DNA of 21,009 nt from Glaciecola sp964418575 (GTDB lineage: Bacteria > Pseudomonadota > Gammaproteobacteria > Enterobacterales > Alteromonadaceae): contig CAYQMI010000067.1 in the NCBI GenBank assembly GCA_964418575.1, positions 1 to 21,009 on the forward strand, written 5' to 3'. The stretch's first letter is position 1. Every line of letters begins with the position of its first letter. The translations under genes and the position numbers were made by a program. Below, piece by piece: positions 7,826 to 15,021 of the stretch. Below the pieces are notes generated by a model. It was not told the origin of the DNA and ran no database searches. It saw nothing but the letters and a program-made list of their open reading frames with translations.

Positions 7826-8752
7826 TCAATTACTTTCGGAAAACGGTTTAAGTAATCCCATTTTAATTTTGATTGGCTTAACAATATTCTCGTTTACTAA
7901 ATGCCTGCTAAGTTTTATATGATGATCAAGTTTATAAAAAAGCACTGTAACGCTCGAGATACTGCGTTTTTCTGGCGACTCAACGGGATATCTATGCATC
8001 TTTAAAGTATCGAACGCTAAAGACTCAAACACTCTAATTTGGTGAGGTGAGAGTGTTTTGCGCCAACGATTCATTTTTCCTGGGTTTACCTTGTTGACTA
8101 GCGTATTAATGTCGCTTGATTCGCACTCTAAAAATTCAATCACCCTTGTTAACTCAAGCTCGGGCTCAGTTAAAAACTCTTCATACTTTACCTTTAACAC
8201 TTGTGGGAAGCTTTTATCTAAGTCAACACCGTTGGCGTCATTCCAGGCCTTTGCAGCATAAAAAATGTTATTAGCGCCCCAACTCTTTTGGAAAACAGAA
8301 TGAGCAACATCTCGACCATCTCTGACCATCCAAATAATTTTTGCTTCTGGAAAATGCTCTAAGATTAATCCAATGTGATAAACATAATTAGGTGTTTTTT
8401 CAATCCATTGTCCCGAACCGCTTGCTTTTGCAATGGCTTCCAGTGCATCCAGTATTATGTCTTTGGCATTTACCGAGTCGGAATTGATGTAGTTGCTTGC
8501 GTTAAGTTTAATGTTAAAACACTGAGTTGATTCAAAGCCCTCAATTAGAGCAATCAGTTCGCTTAACTGCTTTTCCGATAATGGATCATGACCATATTTT
8601 TGAAGTGCTTTTACTACGAAGTGTCCCTCGAAACTTTTTCCAATTTTAGCGGCGGTAAGTATCTCCCCTAGCATAGTTGTGCCAGAGCGACCATTTCCAA
8701 CAATAAATATTGGCTTAAATGTATTGAGCTTGTTACCTTTTTCATCAATCAT
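7826..8752 (-). CDS. Sulfotransferase (Sulfotransfer_3-type)
   Basis: A 308-residue protein. KPIFIVGNGRSGTTMLGEIL (13-32) is the 5'-phosphosulfate loop with the GRSGTT core. WIEKTPNYVYHI (116-127) carries the conserved K-T-P-x-Y/N element. IIWMVRDGRDVAHSVF (139-154) is the 3'-phosphate-binding RDGRDVxxS motif. All three in order give a confident PAPS-dependent sulfotransferase. There is no signal peptide or membrane helix, so it is cytoplasmic. The start is ATG at 8752, two bases after the stop of the upstream GT2 gene. The C-terminus is basic (KPIKIKMGLLKPF). It probably sulfates a sugar added by the GT2/GT4 pair encoded immediately upstream. Confidence 0.9.
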   Translation of the reverse strand: MIDEKGNKLNTFKPIFIVGNGRSGTTMLGEILTAAKIGKSFEGHFVVKALQKYGHDPLSEKQLSELIALIEGFESTQCFNIKLNASNYINSDSVNAKDIILDALEAIAKASGSGQWIEKTPNYVYHIGLILEHFPEAKIIWMVRDGRDVAHSVFQKSWGANNIFYAAKAWNDANGVDLDKSFPQVLKVKYEEFLTEPELELTRVIEFLECESSDINTLVNKVNPGKMNRWRKTLSPHQIRVFESLAFDTLKMHRYPVESPEKRSISSVTVLFYKLDHHIKLSRHLVNENIVKPIKIKMGLLKPFSESN

Positions 8753-8754
8753 TA

Positions 8755-9807
8755 TTAATCCGAAACAGACTTTATTTTGAAGGGTTTTAGTAAAGCTTTG
8801 AGTAAGGTTAAGAATGCAGTTTTATAATAATTGAAGTGGAATGGAGAATAAATAATCGCTTTATTATATGCACGCATTGCAGATTTATAGTCGCCTGAAG
8901 CCTGATAGAGTGAATAGCCTAACTCCCAAAAAATTTCTGCAGATAGTTTGTCTTTGAAAACTTTCATTTCGCTGGCGGTAAAATTTACTAAGTTCGGCAG
9001 CGATTCTTTAGCAACAATTAAAGCCTCCAGTGCTCGTATTCTTTTCTTATAATCACTCTCTTCTTTATTTGTATCAGAAATATTACCATCGTGGACGTGA
9101 TATCGAACGTGGATATCATCGATAAATCCCATTTTAACCTTATTTTTTAAAGCAATAATTATAAATAGGCGATCCTCTCCTACTCTAAAGTTAGGAAGTA
9201 CGCCTATGTCGAACACCTCTTTTCTCAACACTGAATTTTGAAGTCCATTATCTAAGCCCTCTGTCAGTTGCAGAAGTACGGCTTTATCTTGGTCAAGAAT
9301 GTATAGCCCATCGCTTTGCTTAGTTGCAATGCTAAAAAGCTTATTCGGTTTCTTATTGTCGTAAAAAGTACTTGTTAATAAGCATTTACCAGTAAAGTAA
9401 TCAACACGTTCGCATGCGGCGTACACCCAACTCAACTCAGGATGAGACTGAAAAGCATTAATACAATTTGATAAATGATGTGGCTTCCATAAATCATCAC
9501 TATCAAAAAACGCAATAAAACTACCTTGGGAAATGTTAATTCCTGCATTTCTTGCAGCAGCTGGCCCAGCGTTTTCTTGTTTTACAATAGTAGACCGCTG
9601 TCTAAACTCCTCAGACAAAGCACTCGCTAAAGAAAAGGAATTATCAGTGCTGCCGTCGTCTACTACTATCAACTCCCAGTTTTCAAATGTTTGTTGCGCG
9701 ATAGACTCAAATGCACTTTCTAAAAAAATCTCGCGATTATAGACTGGCATTATGATGCTCAGCATCACAGTTTCTCTCAGATCTGTTTTGATGTGTGTTG
9801 TTTTCAT
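8755..9807 (-). CDS. Glycosyltransferase family 2 with C-terminal TPR-like helices
   Basis: A 350-residue protein. LSIIMPVYNREIFLESA (16-32), ELIVVDDGSTDNSF (45-58), NAGPAAARNAGI (79-90) and IAFFDSDDLW (98-107) are the canonical GT-A elements, with DSDD as the metal and nucleotide-sugar site. The C-terminal region (about 290-345) reads ELGYSLYQASGDYKSAMRAY and resembles a tetratricopeptide repeat, followed by a helix that could interact with partners or the membrane. The ATG at 9807 overlaps the GT4 stop in an ATGA junction; a second ATG at residue 15 sits right before the conserved strand and could be the real start. It should add a sugar to the lipid-linked glycan. Family is secure; specificity is unknown. 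Confidence 0.92.
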   Translation of the reverse strand: MKTTHIKTDLRETVMLSIIMPVYNREIFLESAFESIAQQTFENWELIVVDDGSTDNSFSLASALSEEFRQRSTIVKQENAGPAAARNAGINISQGSFIAFFDSDDLWKPHHLSNCINAFQSHPELSWVYAACERVDYFTGKCLLTSTFYDNKKPNKLFSIATKQSDGLYILDQDKAVLLQLTEGLDNGLQNSVLRKEVFDIGVLPNFRVGEDRLFIIIALKNKVKMGFIDDIHVRYHVHDGNISDTNKEESDYKKRIRALEALIVAKESLPNLVNFTASEMKVFKDKLSAEIFWELGYSLYQASGDYKSAMRAYNKAIIYSPFHFNYYKTAFLTLLKALLKPFKIKSVSD

Positions 9808-10898
9808 ACCAAATCCCGATATAAAGCTTCAAATCGGTTTATAAAAACGTCTGAAGAAAACATTTCAACTACCCTTGTTCTTGCATTTGTTGCCAACTCT
9901 TGTCTGAGCTGTGGATTATCAATTAATTTAGATACTGCGGTTGCCAACTGTATAGGATGGTGTGGTGAGGTAAGTATTCCGCTTTGCCCGTCGATTACTG
10001 CCTCAGGTATACCATTTACATTTGTGCTGACAATTGCTTTTTGCATTGCCATGGCCTCTAATATTGCAATTGGAAAGGCTTCCTGATGAGAGGCGCAAAC
10101 CACTATATCTAGAGCATCAAGTTCATTTAGCACATCTGGAACCTGCCCATGAAAAGTCACTTTATCCTGCACATTCAATTCCATCGCCAATTTCTTTAAT
10201 ATTGCCTCTCTGGGCTCTTGCAACAAATCACCACCAATAACATGAAACCAAATATTGTCGTAATTTTTTACAAGAATAGACGCCATATGAATAAATTCAT
10301 CGTGGCCTTTTCGAAACTGCAAATTAGCGATAATACCGACATTTAAGTCTGCGCCAGCTTCTCTTTTTGTTGGAGAAAATCGTTCAATGTTGACACCATT
10401 GTGAATCGTAAGCAGTTGCGAAGATGGTGAAATGGTTTGCAAGTGCGTTCCGACTTCATTTTTTAAATCTTTACTACAAAAAACGCAAACATCAGGTTTA
10501 GGAAGATAACGCAACAACCACGACAAATGCTCAGCCTCAAATGGAAAGTGGTAATGAGATAGTAATTTTACCTTGCTTAATTTTGCAGGTATGGAAACCA
10601 CACGTGTGCAGTACGGATCTGCGGTATGAATGATATGAATATCGTTCTCAAGCAACCATGAGCGCCATTGTAGGCTTTGTTTAAAAGTCTGATAGGCGTT
10701 AGAGAGCCCCGGTTGCGCCATTGGCAGCCGAGCACACTCAACATTATTATTCTCTGCCCAGCTCAACAACTCGCCTTGGTCTGGACAAACCAAAAAACAA
10801 GTAAATTCCGCTGAATTCAGCTCTGACATCAACATTTGAGATACACGCTCCGCGCCCCCAATTTTGGTTACGCTGTGCACAAATGCGATATTGATCAT
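9804..10898 (-). CDS. Glycosyltransferase family 4
   Basis: A 364-residue GT-B enzyme. The N-domain begins INIAFVHSVTKIGGAERVSQ with the GGAE loop. The C-domain has VGIIANLQFRKGHDEFI, VIGGDLLQEPREAIL, VTFHGQVPDVLNELDALDI and ASHQEAFPIAILEAMAMQKA with the E-x7-E donor-binding pair, then NVNGIPEAVIDGQSGIL. Length and order are normal for GT4. The ATG at 10898 overlaps the stop of the beta-helix gene in ATGA, and the stop overlaps the GT2 start the same way, so the three are translationally coupled. It probably transfers a hexose or related sugar to the growing EPS unit in the cytoplasm. Confidence 0.93.
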   Translation of the reverse strand: MINIAFVHSVTKIGGAERVSQMLMSELNSAEFTCFLVCPDQGELLSWAENNNVECARLPMAQPGLSNAYQTFKQSLQWRSWLLENDIHIIHTADPYCTRVVSIPAKLSKVKLLSHYHFPFEAEHLSWLLRYLPKPDVCVFCSKDLKNEVGTHLQTISPSSQLLTIHNGVNIERFSPTKREAGADLNVGIIANLQFRKGHDEFIHMASILVKNYDNIWFHVIGGDLLQEPREAILKKLAMELNVQDKVTFHGQVPDVLNELDALDIVVCASHQEAFPIAILEAMAMQKAIVSTNVNGIPEAVIDGQSGILTSPHHPIQLATAVSKLIDNPQLRQELATNARTRVVEMFSSDVFINRFEALYRDLV

Positions 10899-12178
10899 TG
10901 GCTCGTTCCTTGAGTAACTGGTTGTGAAAGGCTGACAACACCATGGCTATGCAGGGCACTCTCCAATCGTACTAAAAATGTGTGTAAATCTAAATCTTCG
11001 CTATTGTCGGTTAAGCTTGCGTCTCCACCATTCCTTGAGCGAATTTTTTTATTGGTTTTGTTGCCTTCGATAATCGCTTCAGTGGTTTCTTTAAATCTAT
11101 ACTCAATGGCTCTGGGATAAGAGTGCTGCATATAAATATAGTTATGCTTAACCTGTGTACCTGGACTAGCCTCAAGAATAATACCAGTATCTGCATAAGG
11201 GTCACCATTATCACTATGATAAATCAGATTTCCCTCTATCAGGCCATCCTTGCTATTGTAATCAAAGTATTTCTCAAATTCTTTGTTCTGCTTCATACCA
11301 AAACCTATGGCCCGGTCATTGTCAATAAAGATGTTATTTATAACTGAATTATTTGAAGAGTTTATCCAAAAATGTACGGCATGCTGCGCTATGTGCTTAC
11401 CTGGACTGGCAATGTCTTTAAATACATTATGTCTGACCAGCCAGTTTTTTGAGCCTAATGCATCTATCCCTCCGGTATAGTAGTGCCCTGCAATACCCTT
11501 TGTATATTGAAAAACACAGTGTTCAACTATCCCCCCAACAGATATGTTCTGTGGCCGATTCTGATAGTCATAGCTTACCTTTAGCATTTGTTCAAAGCTG
11601 TCTTGCAATATGCAATTACGAATAATCGGTTGATTAGCTTGGTTTTCGCCTGCTACTTGTATCAAGTGGTTGGGGGTATCTGTAAGTGTTATGCCATCTA
11701 GCACAAAACCACTTGCGCGCACGGAAAAAATATTTTGAACGCCTTTTGTTCGCTTATTCCCAAGCCCTCGAATTACCGTATTGTAGGGATTGCCCGAAAG
11801 AGAAATAAAAAAAATGTTGTCTGCCATGACACGTATACTGCTTTTTACTTTATATATCCCCTCATCAAGGAAAATCGCTGTTCTCCCATTGCGATTGTTT
11901 GCTTCGCTCACTGCTTTGAGCAATTCTTCAGCATTATTAACTGTATGAATAAAGAAATCCGTTGGCACTTTTGTTTGAGGCTGCAAAAAGTGCTTTTTAA
12001 TGGTAGTCGGCAATACTTCGGTGCCTGCGGCACTAAGTTTGTCGGAAGTGCTTAACAGGAAAGAAAGGTTTTCGTACTGCGAAGGTAATAACTTCGATAA
12101 ATTGAAGCCAAAAATATTGCTTATAGAAAAATAAAAAACGAGTATTGCTAAACAGAATATTGAAACTGAGCTTTTCAT
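10895..12178 (-). CDS. Exported right-handed parallel beta-helix repeat protein
   Basis: A 427-residue protein. The N-terminus SVSIFCLAILVFYFSISNIF is a strong hydrophobic signal or anchor preceded by one Lys; there is no lipobox, so it may be cleaved or remain membrane-anchored. After about residue 80 the protein reads as a pectate-lyase or polysaccharide-lyase-like solenoid: LLKAVSEANNRNGRTAIFL and EGIYKVKSS, then PbH1-like turns such as FVLDGITLTD, PIIRNCILQD, IVEHCVFQYTKG, LVRHNVFKDI, SVINNIFIDND and LIEGNLIYHSDN. Related folds act as lyases, C5-epimerases or hydrolases on acidic polysaccharides, but some only bind. No catalytic set can be assigned from sequence alone. It is coupled to the downstream GT4 by an ATGA overlap and follows the transglutaminase-like gene by 24 bases. 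Most likely it processes or binds the EPS in the periplasm or at the outer face. Confidence 0.82.
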   Translation of the reverse strand: MKSSVSIFCLAILVFYFSISNIFGFNLSKLLPSQYENLSFLLSTSDKLSAAGTEVLPTTIKKHFLQPQTKVPTDFFIHTVNNAEELLKAVSEANNRNGRTAIFLDEGIYKVKSSIRVMADNIFFISLSGNPYNTVIRGLGNKRTKGVQNIFSVRASGFVLDGITLTDTPNHLIQVAGENQANQPIIRNCILQDSFEQMLKVSYDYQNRPQNISVGGIVEHCVFQYTKGIAGHYYTGGIDALGSKNWLVRHNVFKDIASPGKHIAQHAVHFWINSSNNSVINNIFIDNDRAIGFGMKQNKEFEKYFDYNSKDGLIEGNLIYHSDNGDPYADTGIILEASPGTQVKHNYIYMQHSYPRAIEYRFKETTEAIIEGNKTNKKIRSRNGGDASLTDNSEDLDLHTFLVRLESALHSHGVVSLSQPVTQGTSQ

Positions 12179-12202
12179 TTGTTGACCGAAAAAAACATTA
12201 GG

Positions 12203-13093
12203 TCAGTCCGCACACTTAGGGCGATTAAAAACCCAAGCGCTTAAAATCAAACAAAAGAGGGGGAAAAGCCATTTAACCCAATAACTCATCTTCTCAAAAT
12301 AGTATTTTTTTGTAATAAAATGCTCAGGACCATCCCATTCTTGAAAGGGCTGATTATATGTACTTAGAAATAACTTTTGGTTGGCTTCATTGTATCCAGC
12401 ATTTGCGTACTGCCTTGCAGCTAGCTCCACGTTTTGTGCTAAATCTGAAGGTGCAAAGGGTAAATTTACTCCAAAGTCTGGATCAAAAACCATCTTAATG
12501 CCTTCTATTTCTGCTGTTACAACAACGTGCCCAGGAAAGCTTAGCATAGAGGCCTCTATCCCATTTCGCTCTAATAAGCTTGTCATAAGCATTGAGACTT
12601 CTCCGCAAAGGCCTATTCCTCTCTCAATACTTTTTTCAGCAGTCACGTAATGATATCTCTCGTATTTGGGTAGTTTTAACACTTGTCCCATAAAATGCAG
12701 AATCCAATTATCCCAAATCGGTACCAGCTGATTATATTTCTCAGGTTCATATTTTTCCCAGTGAACATGCGCGGTGCCCTGAGCAATAACTTTTGTCAAA
12801 CGCTTACTATATTCGAGCTTCGTCTCGTTAACTTGCTTAACAACAGCCTCTTGGTAATCTTCAAGAGACAGGGAAATATCATCCTCGCCAAAACGCAAAT
12901 CCTCCGCAGGAAAACTAGCTGGGCGCAAGGTTTGAGTTAGACCATATAAATTTATTATTAGTAAGCTTAAGCCTAACAATAGTAAGACTGCACCCAATAG
13001 GCTGCTTACTTTCCTATGTAATTGCATAGTAGCCATAATTATCTTTTTAAAAACTACACAGATATTACCCGAAATGTGTATCATGGTCATCAA
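12203..13093 (-). CDS. Membrane-anchored transglutaminase-like cysteine protein
   Basis: A 296-residue protein (numbering from the TTG at 13093). A hydrophobic segment at about 30-50 (VSSLLGAVLLLLGLSLLIIN) and another near the C-terminus (about 272-290, WVKWLFPLFCLILSAWVFN) flank a soluble domain that should face the periplasm. The domain has the transglutaminase-fold triad in order: RGIGLCGEVSML (Cys163), SFPGHVVVTAE (His189) and MVFDPDFGV (Asp204). Such domains can be peptidases, cross-linkers or amidases; the substrate is unknown. The start is uncertain. The TTG at 13093 has AAGGGG 9 bases upstream, the ATG at 13090 follows it, and ATGs at 13036 and 13027 lie just before the membrane segment and would also give a sensible protein. 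It is the first gene of the minus-strand operon, 24 bases ahead of the beta-helix gene. Confidence 0.8.
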   Translation of the reverse strand: MMTMIHISGNICVVFKKIIMATMQLHRKVSSLLGAVLLLLGLSLLIINLYGLTQTLRPASFPAEDLRFGEDDISLSLEDYQEAVVKQVNETKLEYSKRLTKVIAQGTAHVHWEKYEPEKYNQLVPIWDNWILHFMGQVLKLPKYERYHYVTAEKSIERGIGLCGEVSMLMTSLLERNGIEASMLSFPGHVVVTAEIEGIKMVFDPDFGVNLPFAPSDLAQNVELAARQYANAGYNEANQKLFLSTYNQPFQEWDGPEHFITKKYYFEKMSYWVKWLFPLFCLILSAWVFNRPKCAD

Positions 13094-13152
13094 TCGCGAT
13101 AGCCCCTTGATATAGATGACAAATATGAGGAATCAGTAGTTGAAATACTTTA
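13094..13152. promoter_or_regulatory. Divergent intergenic region between blocks B and C
   Basis: This is the only divergent gap in the window, so promoters for both the minus-strand operon and the plus-strand block should lie here or in the adjacent 5' coding ends. If the inner starts are used (13036 on minus, 13186 on plus) the gap grows to about 149 bases. I see AT-rich stretches but no convincing -35/-10 pair and no clear operator repeat. Confidence 0.4.
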
Positions 13153-13173
13153 ATGTCTTGCCCTCAAACATAC

Positions 13174-13177
13174 GGAG
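13174..13177 (+). promoter_or_regulatory. Shine-Dalgarno site supporting a TTG start at 13186
   Basis: GGAG stands 8 bases before the TTG at 13186, whereas the ATG at 13153 has only a GAGGA more than 20 bases away. It supports the inner TTG start. Confidence 0.5.
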
Positions 13178-13185
13178 CAAACAAT

Positions 13186-14403
13186 TTGGCTAATATTGTT
13201 ATCGTAGCGCAGCGAGTTCCTTACCCACCAAACAAAGGGGAGAAGCTTCGCACTTTCCATCAAATTGAGTTCTTGCGCAGCGAAGGACACGATATAACTG
13301 TTTTGTGCCCAATTGAGAATAAAAATGATGACCAGCTAGCGGTGGAACTTTCCAAACACTTGCACATAAGCGTTTTTACATTTCAACTTCCGAATAAAAT
13401 AATTAGACTCGCGAGAGCTATTGTTGGCGGAAAATCATTTAGTGAAAGTAACTTCTACTGTAACGGTCTGGCACAAAAGCTTGAGAAATTGGGGCGCGTT
13501 GCAGACCTTGTAATATGCTCTGCATCTTCACTCTCTCCATATGTGTTTAACATGAAAGACAATAAAAATGCTTTTTTACTGATGGATTTGATGGATGTGG
13601 ACTCTGATAAATGGCGACAGTATGCCCAAAGTGCAAATTGGCCCATGACTATGATTTACAATCGAGAAAAGCGTCTTGTTGCGCGCCTCGAAAAAGCGGT
13701 GGTAGAGCACTTTGATGCTTCTTTCGTGATAGCACAAGCCGAATATGATTTATTCCAACAAACAGTGAGCGCGACAAAAAAGTTATTTATTTTAGGGAAC
13801 GGTATTGATCAAACAATGTTTCAGCCGCCAACGAAAACGGCGGTGAATGAAACCCGAGGCGAAATGAACTTTCTATTTACCGGTGTAATGGACTACAAAC
13901 CAAATGTAGATGCAGTATTGTGGTTTACCGAGAATTGTTGGCCATTGATCAAAAAAGCAGTTCCACAAGCAACTCTTACTATTGCGGGGATGAATCCAAG
14001 CCCCAAGATAATCGAACTGACTAATGACAAAAGTATCATTGTCACTGGTTTTGTTGAGAACATACTGTCGTACTTTCATAAAGCAGATATCTTTATTGCG
14101 CCTTTCCAAATCGCAAGAGGAGTTCAAAACAAAATTTTGCAAGCAATGGCATGCAGATTACCGGTGATAAGCACGGTACTAGGCGCAGAAGGGATCGATT
14201 ACGAAAATAACGTTAATATGATCACGGTAGGGTCTGAGCTTGAATTTATTGAAGCCTGCGTCACTTTATCGAATGATCCTACAAAAAGGCGAGAGCTTGG
14301 TGATAATGCACTTACAACAATTCGTAACGACTACTCTTGGAATAGCGTATTAGCCCCCTTAAAAAGGATTATCGACGGCAGAGGAACTGATATTGAAAGC
14401 TAA
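13186..14403 (+). CDS. Exosortase A-associated sugar transferase (TIGR03087-like, GT4)
   Basis: A GT-B enzyme of about 405 residues. It opens ANIVIVAQRVPYPPNKGEKL and contains DLMDVDSDKWRQYA and MIYNREKRLVARLE, a combination I associate with the PEP-CTERM/EpsH1-associated sugar transferase family. The C-domain follows: FTGVMDYKPNVDAV, then TIAGMNPSPKI, then ARGVQNKILQAMACRLPVIS. The last motif normally has Glu where this protein has Gln (CAA at 14140-14142). The start is uncertain. An ATG at 13153 adds 11 residues but has no nearby ribosome site; the TTG at 13186 has GGAG 8 bases upstream and puts Met-Ala-Asn at the family's usual beginning, so I prefer it. The gene overlaps the acyltransferase by 11 bases. 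It probably acts early or midway in EPS sugar addition. Confidence 0.88.
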   Translation: MANIVIVAQRVPYPPNKGEKLRTFHQIEFLRSEGHDITVLCPIENKNDDQLAVELSKHLHISVFTFQLPNKIIRLARAIVGGKSFSESNFYCNGLAQKLEKLGRVADLVICSASSLSPYVFNMKDNKNAFLLMDLMDVDSDKWRQYAQSANWPMTMIYNREKRLVARLEKAVVEHFDASFVIAQAEYDLFQQTVSATKKLFILGNGIDQTMFQPPTKTAVNETRGEMNFLFTGVMDYKPNVDAVLWFTENCWPLIKKAVPQATLTIAGMNPSPKIIELTNDKSIIVTGFVENILSYFHKADIFIAPFQIARGVQNKILQAMACRLPVISTVLGAEGIDYENNVNMITVGSELEFIEACVTLSNDPTKRRELGDNALTTIRNDYSWNSVLAPLKRIIDGRGTDIES

Positions 14404-14974
14404 ACTAAAGATTTTACTTCAATGGCTTAGCGCATTAATTATGCTGCCTTTTACGGTGTTGTTTTTTTTGCTATCACTATGTGTTGGGAAAGATGAGAGC
14501 TTATCGACACTGAGTCAGTTACTGTCTTTGCTACCTGGAAAAGCAGGTTGCTTCTTGAGAGCGGGCTTTTACAGGTTTAGCTTAGGAAATTGTGATCCAA
14601 GTGTTGTCATTTCTTTTGGTACAATATTTTCTCAAGCCGATACCGAAATAGCAAAGGGCGTTTACATCGGCCCACACTGCAATATCGGCTTATGTGTTAT
14701 AAACGAAGGTACATTGATTGGCAGCGGCGTGCACATCATGAGCGGCAAGCATCAGCACAGCTTTTCAGATTTAGACACTCCGATACGTGAGCAAGGCGGT
14801 CACTTTGAAAAAATAAGCATAGGCGATAATTGCTGGATTGGGAATAGTGCATTGATTATGGCCCCGGTAGGCAAGCGCGCGGTAATTGCCGCAGGCAGTG
14901 TGGTAAACACCGACGTCGAGAGCGCAACCATTGTGGGTGGAAACCCTGCAAAGCTAATTAAAAATTTAAGATAA
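14393..14974 (+). CDS. Membrane-anchored hexapeptide-repeat (left-handed beta-helix) acyltransferase
   Basis: A 193-residue protein. A hydrophobic helix near the N-terminus (about 8-31, LLQWLSALIMLPFTVLFFLL) is followed by hexapeptide-type repeats: VISFGTIFSQADTEIAKGVY, then IGPHCNIGLCVINEGTLIGS, GVHIMSGKHQHSF, ISIGDNCWIGNSALIMAPVG, and the closing AAGSVVNTDV and IVGGNPAKLI. The H-Q-H element is in the usual position for the acetyl-CoA-dependent catalytic His in WcaF/LacA-like enzymes. It likely O-acetylates a sugar of the EPS. The start is TTG at 14393, with GAGGA 7 bases upstream (14381-14385), overlapping the previous gene by 11 bases. The N-terminal helix is unusual for simple sugar acetyltransferases and would place it at the membrane with lipid-linked substrates. 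The acyl group is inferred. Confidence 0.85.
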   Translation: MKAKLKILLQWLSALIMLPFTVLFFLLSLCVGKDESLSTLSQLLSLLPGKAGCFLRAGFYRFSLGNCDPSVVISFGTIFSQADTEIAKGVYIGPHCNIGLCVINEGTLIGSGVHIMSGKHQHSFSDLDTPIREQGGHFEKISIGDNCWIGNSALIMAPVGKRAVIAAGSVVNTDVESATIVGGNPAKLIKNLR

Positions 14975-15021
14975 CTGATTTTCTGTTAAAAAAATGCCGT
15001 GGTGCTAGGAAGGGATTTGAT

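Noticed and set aside
11735..12055. 106-codon open frame on the plus strand
   Set aside because: Antisense to the beta-helix gene, cysteine-rich random composition, no coding signature.
13094..13152. Possible -35/-10 pairs such as TTGTCA on the minus strand and TTGATA on the plus strand
   Set aside because: Neither has a credible -10 hexamer at 16-18 bases, so no specific promoter is called.
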